A DNA stretch of 64,000 nt, from contig JADJEQ010000038.1 in NCBI GenBank assembly GCA_016709025.1, positions 62,001-126,000 on the forward strand. Direction: 5' to 3'. A program made the position numbers and the translations under genes. Positions 44,763 to 53,416 of the stretch are shown here, piece after piece. The notes below the pieces were generated by a model, which was given only the letters and a program-made list of their open reading frames with translations, had not been told where the DNA came from and did no database searches. This DNA comes from Bacteroidales bacterium (GTDB taxonomy: Bacteria; Bacteroidota; Bacteroidia; Bacteroidales; Lentimicrobiaceae). Numbering within the stretch: the first letter of the stretch is position 1; every line of letters starts with the position of its first letter.

Positions 44763-45101
44763 GATGCTGAACAAAAATTATTTACATTCGTTCACCGGCT
44801 TGCCGGGCCTGCATTTCCGGAGATTTCTGATGACCGGAAAATGACTGAAACCGACTGTTGCATCAAAAATGCGAACCGGTAATTGCTTCTGAAATAAGGA
44901 GGGGAAATCAGATGGGGACAGACAATAAGGCCTTTGGCCTTAGACTAAATCAACACCCCGTTTGGTATTCGGTGCCCGCTGGCTGGTATTGATTGAAACC
45001 TATAGTTGTCTAACTTTATCAGGTTTCCCGGATTCGAAAATCTCAGAAAAATTGTGCATTTCAGGTAGTTAAATTCAATTCCTTCCTTTCAAATGCGGCT
45101 G
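44763..45101 (-). other. Possible long rpsL leader between two promoters
   Basis: About 340 bases lie between the distal and proximal rpsL promoters. They hold no convincing gene. A perfect hairpin TAAGGCC-TTT-GGCCTTA sits at 44926-44942 with no T run after it. Transcripts from the distal promoter would carry this sequence as a leader. Confidence 0.5.
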
Positions 45102-45131
45102 CAAAAGTAGAAATTAATTTTATATCCGCAA
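45102..45131 (-). promoter_or_regulatory. Distal Bacteroidota promoter upstream of rpsL
   Basis: On the minus strand TTG (45131-45129), 19 bases, then TACTTTTG (45109-45102) followed by CAG. The -7 element and spacing are identical to those of the proximal promoter 370 bases downstream. Confidence 0.75.
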
Positions 45132-45163
45132 CATTTTTATCAATTATTTTATAACAAATCAAT

Positions 45164-45189
45164 AAAAAAAGCGGAGAAACTACTCCGCT
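45164..45189 (-). terminator. Rho-independent terminator of the LytTR operon
   Basis: On the minus strand AGCGGAG pairs with CTCCGCT around a 6-base loop and is followed by seven T. It lies 28 bases beyond the stop of the LytTR regulator. Confidence 0.88.
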
Positions 45190-45217
45190 GGCTCATTATT
45201 AGATAGTTAATTTCTGA

Positions 45218-45967
45218 TTACAAGAGTTCCCTCAACCTCTTATACCCCTCAGCGCTGGTTTTTAACTTCGCCCCGCATTTCAGCATCACCAGGTGGGTGT
45301 CTTTTCCGTAAAGTTCTACCGATAATATCTGGGCTACATTTACCAGGTGGCTCCGGTGAATGCGGATAAAGCCTTTGGGCGCCAGGTGGGTTTCAAAATA
45401 TTTCATGGTCTTTTCCTTCAGGTAATTGCCCTGTTCGGAATAAACCATCACGTAATCGTCCTGCGCTTCAATATACCATATCTTATCTATTGGCATTACG
45501 ATGATCTTGCTTCCGAGCCTGGCTACCACGCGGTCAAGCTCTTCGGTTGAATCGTCGAGCTTTGCCCTGAGTTCTTCGATGCCTTGCTGCACCACAGGTG
45601 TTTTGCTTTCAAGCCGCTGGCGGGCCCTGTCAATGGCCTGGTAAAGCCGGGCTTTGGCAAAGGGTTTCAACAGATAGTCCACGGCATTCATCTCAAAAGC
45701 CTTGATGGCAAACTCGTCGTAGGCCGTGGTGAAAACAATCTGTGGAGGATCGGGCAAAATTTCAAGCAGTTCAAACCCGGTGAGTTTGGGCATCTGAACA
45801 TCCAGGAATATCAGATCGGGTTTTAGTTCGTTGATCATCTTGATGGCTTCAAAGCCGTTTTCACATTCGCCTGCGAGTTCAATGTCCGCATCGCCCGAAA
45901 GATAATGCCGGATGATGTCGCGTGCCGGTGGTTCATCGTCGATGATCAGTACTTTAATTTTTGTCAT
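45218..45967 (-). CDS. LytTR-family response regulator
   Basis: The 249-residue product has a receiver domain (1-120; DDEPPARD near the N-terminus, phospho-acceptor D in LIFLDVQMPK, K in YLLKPF). A LytTR DNA-binding domain follows (about 145-249; IIVMPIDKIWYIEAQDDYVMV, FIRIHRSHLVNVAQI). Such regulators bind direct repeats near promoters. Its start overlaps the sensor kinase gene by 14 bases, which makes the pair a clear two-component system. Targets are not visible. Confidence 0.95.
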   Translation of the reverse strand: MTKIKVLIIDDEPPARDIIRHYLSGDADIELAGECENGFEAIKMINELKPDLIFLDVQMPKLTGFELLEILPDPPQIVFTTAYDEFAIKAFEMNAVDYLLKPFAKARLYQAIDRARQRLESKTPVVQQGIEELRAKLDDSTEELDRVVARLGSKIIVMPIDKIWYIEAQDDYVMVYSEQGNYLKEKTMKYFETHLAPKGFIRIHRSHLVNVAQILSVELYGKDTHLVMLKCGAKLKTSAEGYKRLRELL

Positions 45968-47009
45968 TGCCGGGTATTTTCAGTTTTACTTCAAAGGTAT
46001 TTTCAGTTTTGGTAATCTTTGCCAGGTTGGTCATGTTGTAAACCATCTGCATTCGCTTCATCACGTTTGAGAGTCCGGTACCCGTGCCCTTTCTGGAAGG
46101 CAGGTCAGGATCAAAGTTATTGATCACACTGATTTCCAGCCAGCCGTTGTTCTTCACACCTGATATTTTTACAAAGGATTGTCCGGGCGTATCGTAAACT
46201 CCGTGTTTCACGGCATTCTCAACCAAAGGCTGAAGGATCATCGGGGGAAGCGGCCAGTCGAGGATGCCATCTTCTATGGATTCATCAACAGCCAGTCTTC
46301 CGCCAAACCTGACTTTCTCGATTTCAAGATACAACCGGAGGTGATACAGTTCCTGTTTAAGGGTACTCATTTTATTATCCGAAAAGCTGAGCGAGTACCG
46401 CATAAACTCCGACAGGTTGATCACCATTTCCTGGGCCTTTTCGGGATTGGTAACCGTGAGGGAACTGATGGAATTCAGGCTGTTGAACAGGAAATGCGGC
46501 TTGATCTGGGCGCGGAGTGAATTCAGTTCGCTTTCATGCAGCAGATTTTGAAGCACTTCTTCCCTTGCCTTGCGCTCTTTCAGGTTCTGGTTATTGATCA
46601 GCAGGTATGACACCGTAACCAATACAGTGTATAACAGCAAACCAGCCAGCACCCTTACGACCATGGTATTGTTCAGCATGGTCATATAACCGGGTTCATG
46701 GCCCGAAATTAACCCCAGGAGCAGGTAACTTCCGCCAAACCAAATCAGCATGGTTAACGCGCTGCTGGTGGCGTGTCGCAGGATCATTTCCTGGCGGTTG
46801 AGTTTCCCGGTGTCGGAGAACTTAACCAGGAACCAGAGCCCGATGCCCAGCAGGGCAAAAATGGTACTGAAAACCAAAGCTTCAACTATGGCAAACAGAT
46901 CGTCAACGCCCAGTTGGGTAGTGACTATAATATAATGTACAACAGCAATTGCCAGCCATGCACCTGCATAGACCGGCAAAAGCTTGTTATGGTATAGTTT
47001 TGTAAACAT
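45954..47009 (-). CDS. LytS-like sensor histidine kinase
   Basis: The 351-residue product has four membrane helices in the first 140 residues, then a short coiled coil and a His_kinase domain. The phospho-acceptor histidine is in LRAQIKPHFLFNSLNSI. The ATPase domain has ILQPLVENAVKHG and GTGTGLSNV. There is no large periplasmic domain, so the signal is probably sensed within the membrane or through the LiaF-like protein encoded 18 bases upstream. Confidence 0.93.
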   Translation of the reverse strand: MFTKLYHNKLLPVYAGAWLAIAVVHYIIVTTQLGVDDLFAIVEALVFSTIFALLGIGLWFLVKFSDTGKLNRQEMILRHATSSALTMLIWFGGSYLLLGLISGHEPGYMTMLNNTMVVRVLAGLLLYTVLVTVSYLLINNQNLKERKAREEVLQNLLHESELNSLRAQIKPHFLFNSLNSISSLTVTNPEKAQEMVINLSEFMRYSLSFSDNKMSTLKQELYHLRLYLEIEKVRFGGRLAVDESIEDGILDWPLPPMILQPLVENAVKHGVYDTPGQSFVKISGVKNNGWLEISVINNFDPDLPSRKGTGTGLSNVMKRMQMVYNMTNLAKITKTENTFEVKLKIPGNDKN

Positions 47010-47027
47010 CGGGAGAAGGGATGAATC

Positions 47028-47765
47028 TTAGTAGCTCTTGAGTTCACCACCGCCAAAGATAGCAGCGCCTTTTATAATCAGTGTTTTGTTGAAGTCAACA
47101 TTCATATTCCGGCGTTTGTCGCTGAAACCACCAAAAATATTGGTCATCTCCACTTTCACATTCCAGTCGTTGGGAACAATCAGGGTGGTGCCACCAAAAA
47201 TGGCGGTTAGTTCAAGTATATTGATTCCCGGGGAAAGCTGGCATTGGGTAAGATCGGTTTTGGTACCTCCAAATATAGCTACAATTTCACCTCCCCTGAA
47301 ATTATTGGAATGAATGGCACGTTCACTGCCACCAAAAATAGCCTGATCATTGATCATATCGCCATCAGACGAAATAAAATCGGGTCTGTTCCTTCTGATT
47401 CTAAAGGCTCTGAAGGAATTGGTAAAGATCATGCCCAATCCGATGGCGATGATCAGCACCGGCCAGAAGAAGGTGAAGATGTTGTACGGCAGATCATAAT
47501 AGCGGTCTATCAGAAAAACACCACCGACTGAAAGCAGGATTAAACCCCAGCTGAATTTTTGCTCTGCGAGGTTCACCACCCCCAGGGCAACCAGCAACAT
47601 AGGCCATGAAAAAATGATGCGCCATACCGATCTGTCTATTAAGCCCATATTGTGCATCATAAAGAGCAGTCCGAAGGTAACAACCAGAACACCAACCAGC
47701 ATCGTTTTAAACTGATGCTGCGGTTTCATTAACTTGTTGTTTTCATTGTCATTAAAAGTTTCCAT
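47028..47765 (-). CDS. LiaF-like membrane protein
   Basis: From ATG 47765 the product has 245 residues. Four membrane helices (about 20-125) are followed by a repetitive beta-rich domain in which the pattern IFGG/AIFGG recurs (QAIFGGSERAI, VAIFGGTKTDL, TAIFGGTTLIV, TNIFGGFSDKR, AAIFGGGELKS). This matches the C-terminal domain of LiaF / cell-wall-active antibiotic response proteins, which regulate a LiaSR-type sensor. The gene order LiaF-like, kinase, regulator fits that role, with a LytTR regulator in place of LiaR. Confidence 0.88.
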   Translation of the reverse strand: METFNDNENNKLMKPQHQFKTMLVGVLVVTFGLLFMMHNMGLIDRSVWRIIFSWPMLLVALGVVNLAEQKFSWGLILLSVGGVFLIDRYYDLPYNIFTFFWPVLIIAIGLGMIFTNSFRAFRIRRNRPDFISSDGDMINDQAIFGGSERAIHSNNFRGGEIVAIFGGTKTDLTQCQLSPGINILELTAIFGGTTLIVPNDWNVKVEMTNIFGGFSDKRRNMNVDFNKTLIIKGAAIFGGGELKSY

Positions 47766-47891
47766 TTTATGAGTGTTTGTTAAGAACGGTTTATTTTTTC
47801 GACAAATGTATGATGATGAGGGAAGGATTATCCAGTGTAAATCGGTAAACAAAGTAAAATTACCGGTAAACGGGTTGAGAGGGTGTTTAAA

Positions 47892-48016
47892 AATGACGAA
47901 TGACGAATGACGAATGACGAATGACGAATGACGAATGATGAATGACGAATGATGAATGACGAATGACGAATGACGAATGAAGAATGAAGAATGAAGAATA
48001 TAGAATGAAGAATGAC
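47892..48016. repeat. Heptamer tandem array, unit AATGACG and variants
   Basis: About 17 head-to-tail copies of a 7-base unit, at first nearly identical (AATGACG), then drifting to AATGATG, AATGAAG and AATATAG. It ends where a pair of REP-like hairpins begins. No gene is present from 47766 to 48356. Confidence 0.9.
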
Positions 48017-48017
48017 G

Positions 48018-48074
48018 CAGTTTGCGCGCGTCTTATCCCTCAGTTTGCGCGCGTCTTATCTTCTGACGCGTGCA
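48018..48074. repeat. REP-like hairpin copies away from the RAYT
   Basis: Two direct copies of a unit starting CAGTTTGCGCGCGTCTTATC. The second closes with GACGCGTGC to give the same GCGCGCGTC/GACGCGTGC stem as the repeats beside the RAYT at 24 kb. It splits the heptamer array into two parts. Confidence 0.8.
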
Positions 48075-48089
48075 AAAGGTTTACGATTG

Positions 48090-48185
48090 ATAAATAACGA
48101 ATAGAGGATGACAAATGACAAATAACGAATGACGAATGAAGAATGATGAATGAAGAATGAAGAATGAGAATTAGATTGAATGAAT
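48090..48185. repeat. Second part of the heptamer array
   Basis: Degenerate 7-base units (AATGACA, AATAACG, AATGACG, AATGAAG, AATGATG) continue after the REP-like insertion. They end in unrelated AT-rich sequence before the terminator at 48270. Confidence 0.8.
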
Positions 48186-48269
48186 ACAATTGACGCTTGC
48201 TCTCATCTCTTTTACAGAGTCTTCGCGTGATTCTTAATGAATTGGAATGCTAAGGGTTAAAACAGACAC

Positions 48270-48299
48270 AAAAAAACCGGGGAGTTTTTACGTCCCCGG
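48270..48299 (-). terminator. Rho-independent terminator of the small helical gene
   Basis: On the minus strand CCGGGGA pairs with TCCCCGG around a 9-base loop, followed by seven T. It lies 57 bases after the stop of the gene at 48357 and supports that gene being real. Confidence 0.85.
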
Positions 48300-48356
48300 A
48301 TTTCCCCAAAGTAATCATCATCTATGAAAAAATTAACCCAAAACTCCGATTTAATG

Positions 48357-48626
48357 TTAGTCGATATCCGGCAAGTCCGGCAAACCATGCAAATTCCCGA
48401 TGTACCTGGCATGATTGAATGCTTCGCCATAACGCATCAGCCTGAAAATTTCAATCTGCACTGCCATCGAAATCAATCTTTTTGCCTCAATTTCAGTGAA
48501 CGAATCCCCGATCAGCCTGTTGTAGGCTTCAGCTGCTTCGGGAGGATAGTTTCGTCTGATCTGTTTGTCAACAATTTGTTCAACAATCAGGCTAAAGCTT
48601 CCTGCACGCTTTAGTAGGTTCATCAT
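48357..48626 (-). CDS. Small helical protein of unknown function
   Basis: An 89-residue protein starting with tandem ATG codons, predicted to be all helix (SFSLIVEQIVDKQIRR, FTEIEAKRLISMAVQIEIFRL) and ending in an acidic LPDLPDID. The final part (RYGEAFNHARYIGNLHGLPD) has the look of a widespread short Bacteroidota protein, but no function is known to me. It is monocistronic with its own terminator. Upstream lies a GTAGTT-rich simple repeat (48627-48680). Confidence 0.7.
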   Translation of the reverse strand: MMNLLKRAGSFSLIVEQIVDKQIRRNYPPEAAEAYNRLIGDSFTEIEAKRLISMAVQIEIFRLMRYGEAFNHARYIGNLHGLPDLPDID

Positions 48627-48991
48627 AAGTGTTGTAGTTGTAGTTGAAGTGGTGTAGTAGTTGTAGTAAGTGTAGTCTGTTTCAGGGTGCTTTCATACTT
48701 TATCTACCAAAGCCCGAAAAGTAATTTTGCTTTTTCCAGTTTAGAATGGTTTTAAATAACTTTTTTTTGGTGTTGGGGTTGTTCTGTAATTGATGTGCTG
48801 AAGGAAATTTTACTAAGGTCTTAACCATGTTAGATTGTTTGCATGGTTGCCGGAAGATCGATTAATCATGTGCTCCTTTTAGATCTTGCTTTTAACATTC
48901 GATTAAATCTTTACTTGTATTTAATATTTCCATCTATCCTTCGTTGAAAATGCCTCCCAAGTATTTATAAATGAGCACTTATATGCTTTCT

Positions 48992-49210
48992 GTACCTTTT
49001 GCTTGATCAAAAGGTACCCAAAAATCAAGGCTTCGGAAGAATGGCTAAAATCAGGCGCGCAATTTTGGCAGGAAGAAATGAGCTGCCTTGCCATCTTACT
49101 TAACTTTCTTGTACACTAATTTTCAGAGCTCGGCTATACCTCATCGGTTGCATTTCTCTTTTATTTTATGCGGCCTGATTTCTTAACGCCATTCTTCCAA
49201 GGCCGGTCCT
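48992..49210. repeat. Long imperfect inverted-repeat element
   Basis: A perfect 10-bp palindrome, GTACCTTTTG and CAAAAGGTAC with a 6-base loop (48992-49016), opens the element. After it, a segment containing GGAAGAATGGC and AATCAGGC (about 49035-49056) is matched in inverse orientation by GCCTGATT and GCCATTCTTCC (about 49171-49200). The arms of about 30 bases with small gaps enclose roughly 115 bases without an open frame. This is consistent with a small non-autonomous element or a structured RNA. Confidence 0.7.
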
Positions 49211-49403
49211 TCTGCAATTCTGGATACAAGCATTGAATTGCATAATTTGCATGATTGATTTTCCATGTAAATCGTATGTATTAGTAATGGTTTACTGTAC
49301 AGCAGCTATATGCTAAGAAATAAAAAATATTACAAGATAAAATGAATTAAAAGTGCGGGTAAATATTGTGATACTATTAAAAAATCTCATTTGAATAGGT
49401 TTA

Positions 49404-49476
49404 GCCACAGAGTGGCGAAACGTTGGTAGTAAATCAAAGACCAAGATAAATTTGAAGGTGCAGAGCACCGTAACGT
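49404..49476. repeat. Pair of short hairpins with different stems and a shared AACGT tail
   Basis: The first hairpin is GCCAC-AGA-GTGGC followed by GAAACGT (49404-49422). The second is GGTGC-AGA-GCACC followed by GTAACGT (49457-49475). The stems differ in sequence but both pair perfectly, and the loop and the downstream AACGT are the same. No gene is seen from 48627 to 49677. Confidence 0.7.
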
Positions 49477-49627
49477 AAAAAGGCCGCTGATAATATTGAG
49501 TTCTTCAGCCAGCACGATTTAAAACAAAAGAATTTTGTCGGGGATTTTCTATCACATAATTCTTATATAATCATAAGCACATAAAAAACAGAATAGCGCT
49601 AGTGTTGACAACTACCCTTTTTTCACA

Positions 49628-49658
49628 TTGGACAGCACAGAAAAGAAATGTAATTTTG
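49628..49658 (+). promoter_or_regulatory. Bacteroidota promoter of the UvrD helicase gene
   Basis: TTG (49628-49630), 20 bases, then TAATTTTG (49651-49658), an exact TAnnTTTG match. The leader to the GTG start would be about 12 bases. Confidence 0.7.
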
Positions 49659-49677
49659 CCCTCAAACAATATTTTTC

Positions 49678-51977
49678 GTGTCGGATATTCTCAAACAGCT
49701 AAACGAAGCTCAACAACAGGCAGTTATAAGCAGCCAGGGACCGGTAATGGTGATTGCCGGCGCAGGAAGCGGAAAAACCAGGGTCCTTACTTACCGGATT
49801 GCACACCTGCTCAGCCAGGGAGTCGATCCTTTTCAGATTCTTGCCCTTACCTTTACCAACAAGGCCGCCAAAGAGATGAAAGAACGCATCATCAGCCTGG
49901 TGGGCAGCAGCGACGCACGCAATGTGTGGATGGGCACTTTTCACTCCGTTTTTGCAAGAATTTTAAGGGTTGAAGGGCACCATCTCGGGTATCCGCAGAA
50001 TTTCACGATCTACGATACCGACGACTCGAAGAGCTTGTTGAAGAATATCATCAAAGAACTACAGCTCGACCCTAAACTGTATACCCCGGGAAGCGTTTTC
50101 TCAAGGATATCGGCCGCCAAATCCAACCTGATTTCTGTCGAGGATTACAACAGCAGCAGTGAAATCATGGATCAGGACCGGATTGCCAACCGCGCCCTTA
50201 TCGGGGAGATTTTCAAACACTACAGGGCCCGCTGCTTCAAGGCTGCCGCCATGGATTTCGACGATCTGCTGTTCAACACCAATTTGCTGCTACGCGATTT
50301 CCCGGAGGTGTTGTTTAAATACCAGCAGAAGTTCAAATACATACTGGTGGATGAGTACCAGGATACCAACCACGCACAGTACCTGATCGTAAAAAAACTG
50401 GCTGCACGGCACGAAAACATCTGCGTAGTCGGCGACGATGCCCAGAGCATCTACTCATTCAGGGGAGCCAACATTCAGAACATCCTCAACTTCAGGAACG
50501 ACTATCCGGATGTCAAGACGTACAAACTCGAGCAGAATTACCGGTCCACCAAAGTGATTGTAAACGCAGCCAACAGCATTATTGCGCGCAATAAAGATCA
50601 GATATTCAAAGAAGTATGGACTGAAAACGAGGAAGGCAGCCTGATACAGGTGCTGAGAGCGACCAGCGATGTGGAAGAAGGCATACTGGTTGCCAATTCG
50701 GTGTTCCAGACCAAGATGAACCTGCAGCTCCCGAACAGTGATTTTGCCATTCTTTACCGCACCAATGCCCAATCGAGGACCCTGGAGGAGGCGCTCAGAA
50801 AGCTGAACATCCCTTACCGGATTTATGGTGGTCTTTCCTTTTATAAGAGAAAAGAAATCAAGGATCTGCTCGCCTATTTCAGGCTGGTGGTCAACACCCG
50901 CGACGACGAGGCTTTCAACCGCATTATTAATTTCCCCGCCAGGGGAATCGGCAGTACCACCCTCGAAAAACTGGCCCTGGCTGCGGGTCAGCTGAATCTG
51001 AGCCTGTTTGAGGTGGCTTCTTCGGTAAATCATTATGTTCCCGGTCTGCCGAAAAACACGGCCACCCGGATAGAGGAATTCACCACCATGATTGCTTCAT
51101 TCCATGTGCAGCTGCAACGCACGAATGCTTACGAGCTGGGATATAAAATTGCCACCCACTCAGGCCTGATGAAAGAGCTGGCAGCCGACGACTCCGAGGA
51201 AGGACAGTCGCGTATGCAAAACAGTGAAGAACTGTTGAATGCCCTGAAAGACTTTTCCGAAAAGGAACAAACCCTTTTCCTGCGGATGAAGAAACGGGTG
51301 AAATTGAAGAAAGCACCGTTCAGGTAAGGTCACTCGACATCTTTATGCAGGAAATTGCCCTGCTGACCGATGCCGACAGCGACGACAAGGAAGACACCAA
51401 CAAGGTGACCATGATGACCATTCATGCTGCCAAAGGCCTTGAGTTTCCCTATGTTTTTATTGTAGGACTGGAAGAAAACCTGTTCCCTTCCATCATGGCC
51501 CTGCAAACCCGCGCCGAAATTGAGGAGGAACGCCGTTTGTTTTACGTGGCAATAACCCGGGCCGAAAAAAGGCTTACGTTGTCGTATGCCGAGAGCCGAT
51601 ACAGATGGGGAAACCTGACCTCGAACGAGCCAAGCCGTTTCCTGGAGGAAATCGACGAAGCCTATATTGAGCAAACCACCCGCAGGGTGCAGCTGAATCC
51701 GGGCAGTCCGTCATCTGTGATGCAGAAAGCACCTACCTTTATTAAAAAGAGCCTGAAAAAATTAGCGGATGACAACCAGCCGAATGCTGAGGCGTATGAC
51801 ACCCCGGTCGAACTGATTCAGCCCGGCGTTGAGGTGGAGCACGAGCGTTTCGGGAAAGGCAAGGTGCTGAGTGTTGAAGGCAACGGGCCAAACATCAAGG
51901 CCACGGTTTTCTTTGCCATTGTCGGGCAGAAGCAGCTGTTGCTGAAGTTTGCAAAACTGAGAATTAAAGGCAGTTAA
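49678..51977 (+). CDS. uvrD: UvrD/PcrA-type DNA helicase (single-base frameshift)
   Basis: Starting at GTG 49678, two frames together encode one superfamily 1 helicase of about 765 residues. The first has Walker A GAGSGKT (28-34), DEYQDTN (motif II), QSIYSFRGA (motif III) and the QNYRST region. The second has TIHAAKGLEFPYV (motif V) and VAITRAEKRL (motif VI), ending in a C-terminal Tudor-like domain (VEHERFGKGKVLSVEG). They join at a run of four T (51275-51278): one more T gives TLFPADEETGEIEESTVQV, the expected family sequence. Such helicases unwind DNA in repair and at stalled forks. The frameshift is probably a sequencing error. Confidence 0.93.
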
Positions 51978-51992
51978 GAGTTTAGCGGTGGG

Positions 51993-52088
51993 TTCAGAGT
52001 TACAGAGTTTCAGAATTTCAGAGTTTCAGAATTTCAGAGTTTCAGAATTACAGAGTTACAGAATTACAGAGTTACAGAATTACAGGGT
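51993..52088. repeat. Octamer tandem array, TTTCAGAA/TTACAGAG units
   Basis: About eleven units of 8 bases alternate between TTTCAGAG, TTTCAGAA, TTACAGAG and TTACAGAA directly after the uvrD stop. No gene is present from 51978 to 52691. Confidence 0.85.
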
Positions 52089-52167
52089 CAGGGTGGCTGA
52101 GTGTTTTGCGACATAATTGTGATATGTGGCGTAATTAAGATTCGCAAAATGTATCGAAGCCACAGGG

Positions 52168-52233
52168 ATTCAAGAGTTCAAAAGTTCGAGAGTTCAAGGG
52201 TTCAAAAGTTCAGAGGTTCAAGAGTTCAAAAAG
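52168..52233. repeat. Degenerate GTTCAA-type tandem array
   Basis: Repeated AGTTCAAA/AGTTCGAG/GGTTCAAG units of 8-9 bases in an otherwise non-coding spacer. Confidence 0.7.
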
Positions 52234-52285
52234 AAAGTTGGCCCGTCTGACCGGCAAATGATTGCAATTAAATTTAGCAGGATCT

Positions 52286-52321
52286 ACCTCCCTCTCCTTG
52301 AGGAGAGGGCTGGGGTGAGGT
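52286..52321. repeat. Dispersed hairpin element, copy 1
   Basis: CCCTCTCC-TTGA-GGAGAGGG forms a perfect 8-bp stem, followed by CTGGGGTGAGGT. A second copy with the same downstream half occurs at 59422-59459. Confidence 0.8.
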
Positions 52322-52343
52322 GTCTGACTACTACATACTTCAT

Positions 52344-52441
52344 ATTTACCTCTTACTTCTTACTTCTTACTTCCGATTTCCGACTTCTGACCTCTGACTT
52401 CCGACTTCCGACTTCCGACTTCTGACCTCTGACCTCCACCT
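52344..52441. repeat. Heptamer tandem array, unit GACTTCC and variants
   Basis: About 13 copies of 7-base units: TTACTTC, GACTTCC, GACTTCT, GACCTCT. A shorter array of the same unit occurs at about 59532-59563, again downstream of a copy of the hairpin element. Confidence 0.88.
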
Positions 52442-52501
52442 TCCATCTCCCCGACCGAAATAATCATTTTCAATCCCCGTTAGTTCACTTAAAATATTTA
52501 T

Positions 52502-52509
52502 TATCTTTG
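52502..52509 (+). promoter_or_regulatory. Possible -7 element for the DUF4290-murA genes
   Basis: TATCTTTG matches TAnnTTTG exactly; at the upstream position there is TTA instead of TTG. It would leave a leader of about 175 bases before the start at 52692. Confidence 0.4.
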
Positions 52510-52691
52510 TCCCCGAAAGATTCACCCCGTTATCTCCTTACTAAATATAACAAAACCGCTTATTATATCTGATGCGGCAGTGGTGGATCGTTTTATACAA
52601 TAGGTAGTTGATATATTGCATTTTTATCCTGCCGGATTTTTACAGCCCTTTTTCCTTGAGAACAACACTTTTAGCATAACAAATAAATTTT

Positions 52692-53363
52692 ATGGATTAT
52701 AACAGCACCCGCGACAAACTCATTATACCTGAGTATGGGCGCAATGTACAAAAGATGGCAACTTTCCTTATGACCATCGAAGATCGCGAAAAGCGCTCCA
52801 ACATGGCAAAGGCACTGGTGAATATCATGGCCCAGTTGCATCCCGACCAAAGGGATACCGTAGATTTCAAAAGAAAATTGTGGGACCATTTGTACATTAT
52901 CGCAGACTTCAAACTCGATGTGGATGGGCCTTACCCGGCACCATTGCCTGAAGAGCGCATCGGAAGACCTCAAACCATTCCCTATCCTCAGGAAGTTATT
53001 AAGTTCAGGCCTTACGGTAAGAATATCGCCAAGATGATCGAGAAAGCCACGCTTTTTGAAGATGGTCCGGAGAAAGATGCATTGGTTAAAAACATTGCCA
53101 ACCACCTCAAGAAATCCTACCTCAACTGGAACCGCGATTCGGTTAACGATGAACTCATTACCGACCACCTGAAAGAGCTTTCGCACGGTAAACTCAAGCT
53201 GAGCGACGATATGCGCCTGGCTCATACCAACGATCTTTTGGCAAAAACACCCGGACAAGGCACAACGCCTACAGCCCAGACTAACCCACGGCGTAAAAAG
53301 TTCAACCCGAGGAACGACAAGAATTCCGGTTACCGCGACCTGCGGAATCGCAAAAAGAATTAA
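52692..53363 (+). CDS. DUF4290 domain protein
   Basis: A 223-residue protein found in Bacteroidota next to murA. It is mostly helical (YGRNVQKMATFLMTIEDREKR, KALVNIMAQLHPDQRD, FRPYGKNIAKMIEKA) and ends in a disordered basic tail (NPRRKKFNPRNDKN). No signal peptide or membrane helix is seen, so it should be cytoplasmic. Its function is not known; conserved linkage to murA, 53 bases downstream, hints at a cell-wall or growth role. Confidence 0.9.
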   Translation: MDYNSTRDKLIIPEYGRNVQKMATFLMTIEDREKRSNMAKALVNIMAQLHPDQRDTVDFKRKLWDHLYIIADFKLDVDGPYPAPLPEERIGRPQTIPYPQEVIKFRPYGKNIAKMIEKATLFEDGPEKDALVKNIANHLKKSYLNWNRDSVNDELITDHLKELSHGKLKLSDDMRLAHTNDLLAKTPGQGTTPTAQTNPRRKKFNPRNDKNSGYRDLRNRKKN

Positions 53364-53416
53364 CTTGCTGCCTGAAATTAACTGTTTGTTTAATTTAAGG
53401 TAACCAGGCAATAACT

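Noticed and set aside
45010..45060. TTCGAATCC-like sequence in the rpsL leader, resembling a tRNA T-loop
   Set aside because: No acceptor stem, D-arm or anticodon arm could be placed around it.
47892..48185. Regular repeats that could be taken for a CRISPR array
   Set aside because: The units are 7 bases long and directly adjacent, without spacers, and there are no cas genes.
50455..51033. Minus-strand open frame of about 190 codons inside uvrD
   Set aside because: It is opposite conserved helicase motifs and has no recognisable content.
52671..53411. Long minus-strand open frame across the DUF4290 gene
   Set aside because: It lies fully opposite a conserved gene and its translation resembles no protein family; it is a shadow of the real frame.
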